Assembly (NCBI GenBank): GCA_027924645.1
Contig: BSBN01000242.1
Span: forward strand, 5,642,001-5,706,000
DNA: 64,000 nucleotides
DNA from: Cunninghamia lanceolata
Lineage: Eukaryota; Streptophyta; Pinopsida; Cupressales; Cupressaceae
Direction of reading: 5' to 3'
Under the pieces are notes generated by a model. That model was not told the DNA's origin, did not search any database, and saw nothing but the letters and a program-made list of their open reading frames with translations. Shown piece by piece: positions 11,831-24,559 of this stretch (the first letter of the stretch is position 1; each line of letters begins with the position of its first letter). Position numbers and translations under genes: made by a program.

Positions 11831-14180
11831 GAGCTAAGAAGCTAAAAGCACAACAAATGTTTAAAGAAAACTAAACATTATACCTTCTTGTTGAACATAT
11901 GTGCTATTGGATGTGGTTGCTCATGTGTTGTACAAGATCCCAAGTGATATGCACCTATATTGATGTTGATTTGATGGAGGCTTGATGAAAAACCTTTGCC
12001 ATTTTAGTAGCATGTACTTGCAAATCTTAGCTCACCTGATTTCATTGAGAATGATAGTTTATTTATAGATGTTTTGATGAAAGATAGATGATTAAGATTT
12101 GATTGAAATGGAGGGTTGGGATTGAATAGGGTAAGCTTCTTGTCTTCTAGGGAAAGCTAAGAGGATTAGTGAGTGGTATTGATTGTGGATGGAGGGTTAA
12201 GATGCATTAGTTTCTAGAGAAAGCCAAGGTGAATGGTTGAGATTGGTTGTGGATGGAGGGCTAAGATTGAATGAAAAGGAAATGGATTTTGATTTATTTA
12301 TTAAATGACAAAGTGGGAATTAGCCTATGGAAAAGGATTTAGTTATTTATTTAAGTGATGAAGTGGAATTTTAGACTAATTAATCAAATAATAAAATTAT
12401 TTAATTAATTAGTGACATGGAGATGCAAGAAATTAGCTTAATTAAATAATTATGATTTATTTAATTAATTTGGTGATGCGATAATGTGAGAAATTTTCCT
12501 AACTAATTAAACAAGACTAATTTGTTGAATTAATTAGTGGTGAGGTGATATGAGCATGTGGTTATATTTAACTAGGATGGCGTCAAAAGTGTCAAAATAA
12601 GTAAAATTAGTGTGGTGATAATGTCGACATGGAGTTAGAATTGTGTTAGGATGTAATACTAGGTGTGATGTTAGGATGTGGTGAAATTTAAGTCTCTACA
12701 AGGGGTTTCTTAGGTGAAAAATGTGCAATGTGTTTCATTGTGTTTGCTTGCATTTTTATAGTAGTATTTGAGCATAGATTCGTTTCAATTTACATTGAAA
12801 ATAATTTAGTTTTTTGTATTTAAATAATCAAATATTTCAAAACCACAACTTTAGTTTTTACAACGATTGCAAATCAATAGTGGTGACACTAGTACAAAAA
12901 AAGTAAGAAATAGATGAAAGACTAGTAAGGTGAGAACTAGTCATGACACTAGAAGAAGAAACATGAGAAGTAGGTACACCCTATACAAATAAACCAACAG
13001 AAAGCAATGATTTAACACAAATAATCAATGAGTCCTATGTTAAAGAGTTGTGACTATAGATCTAAACCTAGTATGGGACCTGAACCTCATTGATTTTAGT
13101 GTCTAAAAACTATTTGCCTTGATGTATGCTTCCTACATCTATAAGGGAGTGGTGTCATAAGATAACATTAAGGGCTTTTTAAGCAAGGATTGTCCTGCTT
13201 TGGTAAAACCCTTCTTACCAAGTCACTAGTACGAAATAATGTTTAAAGGCAACATACAAGCATAAAATAATGCGTAAGCATGTAGCTATACTTGATTTTT
13301 TTAAAGGCTCACAAAGAGCCCACCAAGGATCAAGTCTTATTTAATGTATAGGCTCACCCCACTAAAGCTACAAGATAGAACTAGATAGAACTTGAGATTT
13401 TAAAAAAAAATGATGTTAATGTATTTTCTTCCTCAAATATAAAGTAAAATGGAAAACATATATGAACTGCAAAATATTCTTACTATATGAAAATATAATA
13501 GAGCCTCTCTTCTCAAATTATCTTTTCACAAATTATCTCTTAAAATAAAAATTAGTAGACATAATATACTTAATTAAGATAGAAAAAATTAATCAAAATT
13601 TAAATATCATATATCTTTATGAATAAAACACAAGATCTTCCCAATAAATCTCCTCAAAGCTGCATACATTTTCTTTTTCTTTGAATACTAATAAGACACC
13701 TTTACAATAAAGGAGATGGACACTAACATGAAAACCCTTAAAAAACCTATTTCGTATATGCCCATAAAAAATGAAAAATGAGAAAGTGATTAGTTTGTTG
13801 GCCTAGAAAAAACTAAATGGGCCACAACTAAATTTTAAGATTAAAATTTTAAAAGGAAGAACATTCTCATTTGAAGTCTAAGCAATGCTCCATGTTGGAA
13901 GAAAAAGTTTGTCCAGTAGATTTCATGGGTGAATGATATAGATTCTTATACAGATTAACATGTGTAAGACATCATCAACAACATCAACTCTCTATACGAA
14001 CTTAAATGACAGTGCCACAAAACATGTTATAGATCATATTTTTGTAAAGATCACATCGGTTTGAATTTCCATGCAAACATTGGAAAAGAAATTTGAATAC
14101 CGTTAAATTATGAGAGCATTTAATAAACCATTTAAAGGACTCAGATTGTCTCAATTTCTGCTCTGCAATGGCCTACTTGA
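11831..14180. other. No gene seen
   Basis: AT-rich sequence. Around 12100-12290 a short motif, GTGGATGGAGGGTTAAGATT-like, recurs several times. No coding or RNA gene signal was found. Confidence 0.45.
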
Positions 14181-14244
14181 AGCTCTATTACAGTCCTTCA
14201 AAGTAACAACTCTAACATTTAAAGGAGGTAGCCATCCCTGAATA

Positions 14245-14680
14245 TTAGTCCTTCAAAATACTTCCATCCGGCCACTTCAAAAATTGCAGTTGTGACCCCA
14301 CACCTTTCCAAGTTGAAAGTGCCTTGCCTGTGACAAGTTTTGGCAATAGTAGGGGGAGGTTCTTTAATCTAGGACACCCTTCCAAGACCAAGCCCTGCAG
14401 CTGTGACAGGTTGCCAATGGTATCAGGAAGGTTCTTTAACCCCTCACACCCTTGCAAGTTCAAGTGTTGTAGCTGTGACAGGTTACCAATGGTATCAGGG
14501 AGGTTATTTAACCTCTCACACCCTCCCAAGTCCAAGTGCTACAGCTGTGACAGGTTGGCAATGGTATCGAGGAGGTTATTTAACTCCCAACACTCTCCCA
14601 AGTCCAAGTGCTGCAGCCGTGATAGGTTGTCAATGGTATCGGGGAGGCTATTTAAGGTAAAACGTGATTTCACGACCAAT
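14245..14680 (-). repeat. 72-bp LRR-encoding tandem repeats
   Basis: The leucine-rich repeat exon contains near-identical 72-bp units, each coding one 24-residue repeat with the core LPDTIGNLSQLQHLNLQGC. Units differ by a few substitutions, and one carries a TAG in the LxxLxL part. Such arrays expand and contract easily. In TNL proteins they form the solenoid that recognises effectors or partner proteins. Confidence 0.85.
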
Positions 14681-15216
14681 TGCTGCAGTTGTATATTAGG
14701 AAGTTAAAATACTGATGAGAGAAATAAGCTGTTGGTTAAAGAGTAGCCATCTAGTTGCATAATCTTTAGTTTCCTGACATTGCCCACAAATCTAGAGTGA
14801 CGTGGCTTCCTTAGTGTTGTATTCATCTTACTTATTACTATTTCCTTCTGAAATGGAATCATAGTGTCACAATCTTCCAACCTTAACCATATCAAACTTT
14901 GAGGAAGCCTGAAAAGCATATTTTTTGTCATGCCTTCAATCAACACATACTGCAAATGAAGATAGCAAAGACCAGGTTTGTACAACATTTCTAACCATTT
15001 CTAAAAATTTTGGGCTCAACTGCTTCTCCGATAAGACTTACTAAAAATAGTAAGTCTGGTATTCTTAGCCTGTTGGAAACTTTGAAGGTTCTGAATCATT
15101 ATTCAAGCAAATGGGTATCCAAAAATAGAAATCTTGAAAAGAAGTGAAAATAAAGATATCAATTTTGAATCAACATTATTTTTGGGTGATGCAAGATTGC
15201 CCTTACACCTCTGGAT

Positions 15217-15855
15217 GCTCCTGCACCAAGATGAAACTAAACGTCAAATCTTAAAACAAATTCTTTCGATCATGCTCAATGATCTATTATCATGAAATAA
15301 AGCATTTAGACGAAACTAAGTGTAAAATTTTAAGACAATTGTTTCCAATCATGCTAAATGATCCATTATCATGAAATAAAGCATCTAGATGAAACCGAGC
15401 ATAAAATCTTAAAACAAATGTTTCTGATCACACACAATGTTTCATTATCATGAAATAAAGCATCTAGCCACATCTAAGCGTAAAATTTTAAAACAAATGT
15501 TTGTAATCACACGCATTGATCCATTGTCATGAAATAAAGCATCTTGACGAAACTGAGTGTAAAATTTTAAAACAGATGTTTCTGATCACACTGAATTTTT
15601 TCCAATATCATGAAATAAAGCATCTAGATGAAACTGAGCGTAAAATTTTAAAACAAATGTTTCCAATCACGTTGAATGATCCATTATCATGAAATAAAGC
15701 ATCTAGACGAAGCTGAGCGTAAAATTTTCAAATGAATGTTTCCGATCACGCTCAATCATCAATTGTCATGAAATAAAGCATATGGACAAAACTGATTGTA
15801 AAATTTCAAGACAAATGTTTCCGATCACACTCAATGATCCATTATCATGAAATAC
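15217..15855. repeat. 79-bp minisatellite, about eight copies, in the TNL intron
   Basis: The landmark CATGAAATAAAGCAT recurs at about 15290, 15370, 15449, 15528, 15609, 15688 and 15767, with a last copy at 15846, so the period is 79 (81 once). The rest of each unit carries GAGCGTAAAATTTTAAAAC and a TTTCCGATCACGCTCAATG block. The array fills most of the gap between the NB-ARC exon donor (15876) and the LRR exon. Confidence 0.92.
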
Positions 15856-16999
15856 AATCAGAGGATGAATCCTCACAAACTTGAAACTTTAATATCTTTG
15901 GAGATGACGTTGGAGCCGATGTTGAGAGATGTCTCCCATAGTCGGGTACCCGACTTTTCTTTTTCAACAATGCTCCACTCCATATCACGCAAATGGTCAT
16001 GCATATCAAATACACCTTTATCATCAACTTCATTGAAAGATTATTTACAGCAGTATGTACCTTCTCATACAAGGATTTCCAGAAAATAATGGGAAATCTT
16101 TTGTGTTCTCCAAGGAAGAAGCAAGCAATGTCGACAAATATTTCTTTTTCTTCATGAGTAAGACCACTATAACTGATGTAGAGTCTTTCATGAATCCCTG
16201 GGTTGAGAGTAATGTTACTAAGCTTCAGTCCAACAATCTGTGTCATTCTGCTTATCATATAAGGAAGATCCAATCACTTCCAATGAAAGAGGATGCCCCT
16301 TACAATCTTCTACTATCCTTGTGGACCGATCTTGGTGTCTGGGACTTGGAGATTCTCTAAGAAAAGCATGCCAACTAAATAATTGGAGACCTTTTATTTC
16401 CAATCCACGCATCTCATGGATGCATTCAGATGAGACCCCAGCAACTTTGAGAATATGTTTGTCTCTAGAAGTAATTATAACTTTGTTGCCAAGGGCCAAC
16501 CAATCCCCAACCAAAGCATTCAATTGAACAAGAGCATCCACATCATCCAAAATAAGCAACACACGCTTTCCTCCCAAGCGATGCCTGAACAAAGATATGC
16601 CCTCATCAACACTGTCTACTTCTTTATCACAGTTGCATAAATTTTTGAGAATCCGTTTCTATAATTTTGTAAGGCATGTGGGGTCTGTAGCAGTGGCACG
16701 AACATTACATACAAAGGAAGTAGCTTCAACATCAGCATAAAGTTGATTGTACATGGCCTTGGCAACTGTGATCTTGCCAATACCACCGATACCCCATATT
16801 CCAATTTTAACCACCTCATCCACTGAATTGAGATTTAATTTCTGAATGAGAGAATCCTTGACGCTGTCCATGCCCACTAGATGCTTGGCAACTTCTAACG
16901 GCACTCTATCCAATGTCTTAACTAGGTCATTCACCACCATCTTTACTAGCCTAGCTTCATAGCTGCAACAACAAAGGTACTATCTAAAAAGAGTTGGAA

Positions 17000-18147
17000 A
17001 AGAGAGATTTTATATATTAAATGGAAGGCTCATAAGAAAAATTTACATTTAAGAATTATTTTGAGTAATAAATATAAGTATTTATTTTAAAATTAAATAA
17101 TTATTATAATTAAGAATTTGATGAATAAAGCGGTTGATGAAGAAATATATGTTATCTATTATTCAACAATTAAATAATTAATTAAATAAAAAATATAAAG
17201 GAAAAAGTTGAAATAAAATTTTAAGTTTTTAACATTTTAAATTTAAAATAAAATTTTAAAATTAAATAAATATGTTTGAATAATTAAAAGATGTAAATAT
17301 TATTTATTATTTAAAAATTAAATAATTAAACAAATTAAGCTATGTTTATTAATAGACATTAACAAAAATAAAGAAGCAATTAAAATTTATCAGCTTTTAA
17401 ATTATATATATATAATTGGTTTTATAAAATATTATTTTTATAAAAATGAAAATATAAAATAATTAAATAGCTATATTCCTTGAAATAATATATTAAAGAC
17501 TCCAAATGCAAGCAGAGAAAGTAAGGATAGTAGTGAGTGCCTAAATTTGATGGCCCTATGGGTATGGCAGTATTAAGTTATTTTTGCCATAAAATACAAT
17601 CAAAATTTTAGGAATGTTGTTCAATATGAAAGGGGAGATTTCAAATACACTATCAAAATTTAAAAAAATTATTTAATATATTTAGTTATATATAATTTTG
17701 TTTATAATAAAATATGTCTTAGTATTTGAAAGGTAAGTTTGAATAGATAACTGTCATGAAAAATTTGCTTCAGAGTCAAACTATCAAATTTAGACTACGA
17801 AGCATACATTCATCTTGAATAAAATGAATTTTTCTTAGAATAAAAATAGAAGCCCTAGTCCTATTTCCCTAAAACACTCTTTAAATAATTACGTTCCTAC
17901 ATTCACAACAAGGGTGGAGTTGAAGGGCTGAAAGATTCCAATTTCGTGTAATTTTATGAGACTCCAATCTAAAATTTTTTAAAAAAATTTTAATCTAAAA
18001 ACAAAAAAATAAAATTTGATTTTTATTTTTTATTTTGTCCAATTTCTTTTTTGGTTCCATAGTTTATGTGATTTTCTTATTTTCAATTTATTTTTTGGTT
18101 TTTTTTTTTTTTTTTTTGTACCTGTAAACTTTTTTTTCACTTTTTTT
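17000..18147. other. AT-rich stretch, no gene seen
   Basis: Long A/T runs (17000-17480 and about 18100). This is upstream of the TNL NB-ARC exon on the minus strand, where a TIR exon would be expected. I see no TIR motif in any frame. Confidence 0.5.
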
Positions 18148-18285
18148 TCACTGACCGATAATCTTTGCTGCGGAAGGCAAGTTTGGTAGTGGGAGGGTTG
18201 TATCTAACAAAGGTAGGCATTGAGGATCCAATGTAGATGGTGCTAATTCTTCCATGTTAGATGTAGGTGTGGAAGTAGATGCCAT
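18148..18285 (-). CDS. Small ORF, possible first exon upstream of the TNL remnant
   Basis: A 45-codon minus-strand frame starts with MASTSTPTSNMEELAPST and ends in TGA. Just before the stop, ATCGGTCAGTGAAA contains a possible splice donor (GTCAGT). MAS-Ser/Thr-rich openings are common at the N terminus of plant TNL proteins. It lies about 1.2 kb upstream of the NB-ARC exon on the same strand. It could be a leftover first exon whose TIR partner was deleted, or a chance frame. No domain is visible. Confidence 0.3.
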   Translation of the reverse strand: MASTSTPTSNMEELAPSTLDPQCLPLLDTTLPLPNLPSAAKIIGQ

Positions 18286-18399
18286 TGAAATGGATTAAAC
18301 TACTAAGTAAAAGCACGAAGAAACAATGAAAGAGAAACCAGTAAAAGCAGGGTCTTGTTGAGGAGGTGAAGCACTAGCAAGTATATGTAAGAAAGGGAA

Positions 18400-18836
18400 A
18401 GCCTAGATTAAGTGGCCGACAGCCTGTGGAAAACGCTTGGAAGAAATGCAGAATCGTGTGCGAGGCAGACTCACTTTACAGCTAAGAATGCAGAATCGTG
18501 TAGAGTGTGTAAGGAATCCAATGCAACCATCACAATCGTGGTGTACATCACCACACAAGTCTTTTTCAATTATAATAATTGAGGACAGGCAGAATCAGAC
18601 CAAAATATTTGAACTTTATGTCAGGAAAGAGTAGATTAAGTGGCAGACAGCCTATGGAAACTGCTTGGAAGAAATGCAGAATCGTGTGAGAGGCAGACGC
18701 ACTTGACAGCTAAGAAAGCATAAAGCATGGAATCCAATGCAACCATCACAATCATGGTGTACATAATCCAAGTCTTTCTCAATTATAATAATCTGACTAA
18801 AAGATTCAAAATTTATGCTAGGATACGCTCCTCTTT
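18400..18836. repeat. Tandem duplication, period about 228 bp
   Basis: GATTAAGTGGCCGACAGCCT (from 18406) and GATTAAGTGGCAGACAGCCT (from 18634) open two consecutive similar units. Both contain GCTTGGAAGAAATGCAGAATCGTGTG, ATCCAATGCAACCATCACAATC and TCAATTATAATAAT. The second copy is slightly shorter. A frame in the first unit (18437-18634) has no recognisable product. Confidence 0.85.
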
Positions 18837-21800
18837 AGGCCTGTTTACCTAAATATATCTCTATACGTATTTTAAAATTCAAATTCAGAATTGAGTTATA
18901 AGAATGCCACAATAAATTGGTTTTAATTTTTTTTTTTCAATTGTTATTTCAATAAAATAATAATAATTCAATATAATAAGGAATGTATATGATGAATTCT
19001 TTATTAGTCGATAGGCTTTTATATGTGAGCATTATAGTGCTCGGAATTGTCTCACGCCAGAAATTTTCTAAACTCGTCGGTTGTTCCTATCGGCGCATAT
19101 TTCTTGAACCTCCTATGGGTGCAAGTGCTAGTTATATGAATATTTGAAGGGTATCCATTGCATCAAAGTCATCTAGCAATGATTCCAAGCTCATCACTTG
19201 TGGCTCATTCACGATCATTCAACTTCACTAGCAGACCAACTAATAAATTTTCACTTTATTTTGTTTACTCTTTGTCTTCCTATTATTAGTTCCTTTAGAC
19301 ATTCGCATTAGATTGTTAGTTTTCTACCGCTAATCAATTAGAATTTAAAATCAATGGTATTTATTCCAGTTTTAATGTTTGATTAAAAAACTCTTTTATT
19401 TTCAACTATTTAAATTTATTGAAATTCAATTTATTGATTGCAGGGTTATCATTTACAATTCCGTATTTATAATGTCTTATTGTTCTCTAACTTCGTATAA
19501 AAATATTAGTTAGAATATAAAAATAATGTCTAATGTTGAAAAGGTATGTTAAATTGTACCAATCATATAACATCTATCTTGTTAATGTGATCTCGTTGTA
19601 ATTCTTGCATGCTACAATTGTTTGCCAATCACCCACTTATTGTTTGTTGCCTCTTCTCCATATGTTTTTCCCCTCATCTTGTAGTTCTAGTTTGTATATG
19701 TTGTAAATTTATTTCAGCCCATGATAAGAGTTGTAATATCATGTGCTTGTTGCTATAATTCTAAAGTAGGACCTAGCAATGAAATACCAAACCTTGTTGT
19801 TGTAATTTAAGTCGTTCACGAAAGCTTGCAATCTCTTTGCCTCTCTAACCCTTGAAATTTCAAATATTCAAATTCAAATTTAATCAACTCTTTCTTGTTC
19901 CACTAGTCCTTGTGAGATGAATAAATATATGTTTGCAAGACTTATCACTATGTGTTTGTCTTTAAAGGCATTCAATTGCATTCAAATCACACATACAGAA
20001 GCATCATTCAAATATTCATTTGAATTTAAGGAAGGACCATCCTAGGAACACTTTAATTGGAGCATCTAAAAGATATTTAAATCTATATAATCATTCTAGA
20101 GCACTTACACACATTGATTGTGTCTTCGATCCTTAGCATGATCGGAAGGTAAGTCTTTTCCTAGGGTTAACCTAGGAGAACTTATCCCCTAACGATGTAG
20201 CAATCATCTAAAGGTGTTCTCAAATATCGTCAATCTTCATAGCAAAGTAAACATCGATAAAATTGTCAAACCAAAGAGCAAAGACACAAATTGTAGGTTT
20301 AGATCCATGTGTAAGAGGACATGTCTATAACATTGGAATAATCTACTAGCATGGACTCGACCCTTAAAGAGACACATATCTTGAATAGATTTAAAGGCAT
20401 TACACAAACATAAAGGTTATATTTCTAGTCCTAACATAATCCAAATTCTAAAGTTACATCAAAGTCATCCATCTTCAAGCCTAGAGCTAAGTACATCTTT
20501 CCTTCTTCACATTTAATTTCTTGGAATAACATTTATTGTTAATTACCACTCCCATGACTCTCAATCAATTAACCTAGGTTAATTTATGCTTATGTGTATG
20601 CATCATATTTAATTACCCTAGATTAATCTTAGGGAAAGCTTCTTTCCCTTTACATTTTGGTGAACTTGTTCACTCTTACATGACCTAGTTTTACCCTAGG
20701 GTTTTCTCCTAAACATTAGGGTTTTCAAATCTTTAATTTTCTAATTTTTCTTAGCTCTAGATCTAAAAACCCCTTTCATTTTGTGATTCATTACTATTTC
20801 ATTATTACATATTTTCTTTTTTAGGGTTTTGAGCTTTGTTGCGATATAGCTTTTACTCATCCCACCCACTCTTGGTTACCCCATTAGGTTTTCATTTTTA
20901 GGTCTAATATATAACTAGTATTTCTTTTTATTTTTGAACTTGAAAGTGAATTATTGGGCTTTAGCTTTCTATCTTTTGTTTATGTCACAATCTACTTGTG
21001 ATCCTAATCTTCTATTGAGGAGTGCTTGTCTAAACACTAACTTAGTCACCAATCCAATAAGTCTGGGATCTATCTCCATACTCATGTTGAAAACAACTTA
21101 GAGGAAAATCAATATTATGACCATGATGTCCATGTAGCCAACCAAGATTTTGCTAATAAGTGAGATAGTTAGGCTAATGTTGGAAATCCTACACCGCTAT
21201 CTACGATATGATTAATAATGTGTTCATTAACAAGACATGTATAATAGGTCTTGTAAGCAATTAATGCCAAGATTGATTCCATTATTGTGATATCACATCT
21301 AACTCCTTTCCTACTTCTACCATTTATCCATCCTCTACTATTACCCTTCCATCACCACTCATCCTCATAATATTGCTACTACTAGTGTTCCATCACATAG
21401 TGATTATCCCTTCTCCACTTTCCCTCCTCAATATGGCCTTCCTCCAAACTTCACCCCTCTTGAGATACTCACCTCTCACATGATGTATTAAACCTCCATG
21501 CTCATATCATACACCACTACCTAACTTATCACTACCCCTTTTAGTCATTTCATCCCTACATCTTCTACCCCATCTCATGCCATGTCTATCCCTTATTTTA
21601 CATCTCTATCCACCTCCATGCATACCCTCAATTATCTTTCTGCTTCTATGCCTCTTCCCCACCCTATGACCTCTTCCATCCCTCATACTTCCCACACCCA
21701 CTTTATACACACCATAGTAGCCCTCAACACTCCCTTATTATTCTTTCATGTTCCACCCTACATGTACTAATTCATAAGACATATCAAGTTGATAAAAGAG

Positions 21801-21879
21801 TGGATGCAATACATAATGGGAAAAACAATGAGGAATTCAAAGATGTTATACATACACCATAATATTATGAGATTGTTGA
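18837..21879. other. No gene seen; Pro/Ser/Thr-rich frames in a CT-rich tract
   Basis: 18837-21000 shows no coding signal. 21290-21770 is a C/T-rich tract whose frames are Pro/Ser/Thr/His-rich. Given the gag remnant just downstream, it may be the decayed N-terminal part of a Gypsy gag, but I cannot show this. Confidence 0.4.
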
Positions 21880-21979
21880 ACATCCTCTACCTATGGGCTT
21901 TGTGACACCCCATTTTTTATATATATTATGAGGGTGATCTTAACACACATTTGACATTCATTTGTAACTCAACATGCAT

Positions 21980-23030
21980 AGATTCCCATTATGAGGATTG
22001 ACTATATTGGCTAAATTATTTCCATGGACTCTTAAAGAATATGCTATCAAGTGGTTCTTTTCACCTCCTCAAGGATCTATTCACAAATTGATGATTTGAC
22101 AAAGGTGTTCTTAAAGCAATCCATAGTTAATGTGGGCCTTAGAGTTATATTTTTTGATCTATTTAAGTGTGCCCAAGGATTAAATGAACACATTAGTGAC
22201 TTATAAAATTTAATTCCTTATTCAATGAAATGACTAGTCCCTTACATGATTTCAAATTGCAAAACATCTTTGTGAAAATTTTAAAATTGTGGAATCCAAG
22301 TTGTTATGAAGACTTTTTTTCAAATGTGGATCATTAAGTCAAAAAAATTCATACCCTTCAAAGTATCAAAAGTCAAATAATCTTTCAAAGGCTAATGGCA
22401 CATGAAAATAAAGTTCATCAAGTTGCTAATACCTCTATTATTCCTCCATTCAAACCAAATTCTACTTGGAAGTTTACTAAGATTCAAGAATACATGGATG
22501 ATATTTAGAGCTTATTGAGTGCTAATTTGATCACTCTTCCTCTTATTTATCCATCGGATCCCAACAAACTACTTCCTAGGACATTCAATGATCAAGCATT
22601 TTGTAATTTCCATACAGTTAAAGGCCATTAAAATCAATCGTGAATGGGTCTTAATCATAAGGTATAAGACATTATTGTTAATAGTATGATCAAAGTTGAA
22701 GTTGTCAATGGAAACATAAACCTATTAGTTATGCCTACCAATAATCAATTGAAAATATAAACAAATCCTTTTCCAAATCATTTAAACAATGTTGAGGTAC
22801 ATGATACACATAAAATGATGTTGAAAATGAGGATACATCACATGAACATGCTTTTGTGGGAACTATTTAAACTAATGCTACATTTGTTTCTTCTCGTGCT
22901 TCTCCATTGATTACATTTTCTAATCAGAAGATCTCACAAGATAATAATTATGGCCCATTATATTTAGCTAGTAATCTTTATGGAAAATCACCTACTTAGT
23001 TTCTTATTGATATTTCATACTAATAGAACA
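21980..23030 (+). pseudogene. Heavily decayed Gypsy gag/protease-region remnant
   Basis: Pieces of a Gypsy gag can be read across several frames. Near 22010 there is LAKLFPWTLKEYAIKWF, then a QGSIHK stretch, matching the usual retrotrans_gag helix with its conserved Trp-Phe. Near 22470-22700 a frame with FTKIQEYMDD, a run with PSDPNKLLPR, then CNFHTVKGH and GLNHKV matches the linker and the CxFHxxxGH knuckle-like motif found after gag in this lineage. Many stops and frameshifts are present. It would have formed the particle shell. Confidence 0.6.
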
Positions 23031-24540
23031 TATGTATAGAAAAATAACTCTTAAATAAACATATTAGACATCAAAAATGTGCACATTCAACCCATATTTC
23101 ATTGAAGATAACTAATTAAATGTTAATTAATACATTCAAATGTATTATTCTATGATTGAGAGTAGGTCCTAAAGAATTACATGGTTTATTCTATGTGATA
23201 CCATCTTTGGATAGATTTGGTACACACTACTTCATAGAACATTGATAGAAGAATTTAAGGTTTCTCCTTCGATTTTGTATCGATGTGTTAAAACTATACA
23301 TGAAGGACAAGTTAATAAGATTTAAAGAGCTCATTACAAGCATATATGATGCTAGTCACTTCACATTGGATGCATTTTTAAAAACACCAAAAGATGTACC
23401 ATATGAGAGAGATGATCTCGTGCATGACTTATATAAGACACATTTGGATGAACTAGAAAGAATTCAAAAGTAGTTGGATTGAGATTATCCAAAAGCAAAA
23501 GAGCCTCAAGTTGCACAACCAGAGATTAATGTACATAAAGACCTTGATAAATGAATACCTTCTAATGATCCTTATGAACAAAAAATCACTCATATGTACC
23601 AAGAAAAGATACAAAGAAAGAACAAAAGAAACATACAAAAGCAATCCAATGGCAATCATTCCACCACATCTATAAATAAAGAAACAAGAAATATGGGTAT
23701 GAAATGACATGCCTAATTTTACACATAATAATATATTTAGACCTAGAATGAAGGAATATAAAGAAGAGATATGCGTACTAGAAAAGGAAAGCAAAGAAGA
23801 ACAAGAAGAAAATGCAAATGAAGATAAATTTGATGGTTTGTTGGGATAATGATGATTTTTTAGAAGATGAGCATCAGCCTTTGGAGGAAGTTGAGTCTCC
23901 AAATTTTGTTTAATGATACATGAGCATCACTAAGCCTATATACCTATAGAACTTAGATTTCATTGTTTCCTTTTGTTTCCCCATTACTTAAATTGCACCT
24001 TAGCCTTTTTTATTACACCCTATTTGTTGTGCTTTAAACATGATCATTTCACATTATATATTTGTTGTCATTCATAGCTTTTCCTGCTTAGAGGGTATTT
24101 GCTTCTTCCCATCTTTTCCTTGTTTGAGATATTTCCTCTTTTGTTTGTTTGCATCCTATTTATATTTACAAGTTTTGCTTTAGCCTTGTTTTTGGCCTAT
24201 CTTTTCCACTTTACTTATTGTCTTCCTACTTCACCTTCCACATTCTTATGCATGTATTTTTTCTTTTATGCTTATTTACTCATGATTCTACATTCCATGC
24301 CTTACCACTTTGGCTTCTTTTGTTGTCTTATTACTTCCCATTACATGATTGTTATACATTTGCATGTTTACCATGATGCTTTGTTTATGTTACCATCCAC
24401 TTATGTTTTCATGCCTATGCTTGTGACATTTACAATACTATGATAGTTATGTTTTATCCTTGACCATTGATTACTTGCCTTGATCCAACATGATCTTATA
24501 TCATCATACCATAGATCCTACATTGTCATATCATGATTTG
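23031..24540 (+). other. Decayed element interior, no clear domain
   Basis: 23130-23460 has a frame with charged helical sequence that follows the gag remnant and may be protease-region debris. 23460-23910 is Lys/Glu-rich. 23930-24540 is CT-rich with no gene. RT and integrase-core motifs are absent here, so the Gypsy copy appears internally deleted. Confidence 0.4.
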
Positions 24541-24559
24541 ATTTATTCTTTACCAAATG

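Larger units (their letters stand above)
14245..16963 (-). pseudogene. TIR-NBS-LRR disease-resistance gene pseudogene (NB-ARC and LRR exons)
   Basis: Read on the minus strand. A splice acceptor (TTGTTGCAG) before 16963 opens an exon with the TNL NB-ARC domain: P-loop GIGGIGK (followed by I instead of T, near 16785), kinase-2 VLLILDDVDA (near 16555), RNBS-B VIITSRDK, a GLPLA-like motif reading GHPLSL, and MHD (near 15995). One TAG at 16659-16661 and frameshifts near 16220 and 16020 break it. The exon ends at a GTGAGG donor at 15876. An intron filled by a minisatellite leads to an LRR exon (about 15000 to 14245) with roughly five 24-residue repeats of the type LPDTIGNLSQLQ. Intact proteins of this family are cytoplasmic immune receptors. 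No TIR exon is seen. Confidence 0.9.

Noticed and set aside
14324..14707. 127-codon plus-strand frame with Cys/Arg repeats
   Set aside because: Antisense shadow of the 72-bp LRR repeats of the TNL pseudogene.
15210..15860. Regular 79-bp spacing considered as a CRISPR array
   Set aside because: The whole unit is repeated with no unique spacers. The context is a plant nuclear intron.
22483..22500. YMDDI resembling an RT catalytic motif
   Set aside because: The surrounding sequence is a Gypsy gag linker (FTKIQEYMDD), not RT. No other RT motifs are nearby.
24099..24443. Hydrophobic frames resembling membrane proteins
   Set aside because: CT-rich sequence gives Phe/Leu-rich translations in several frames at once. 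No start context or homology.
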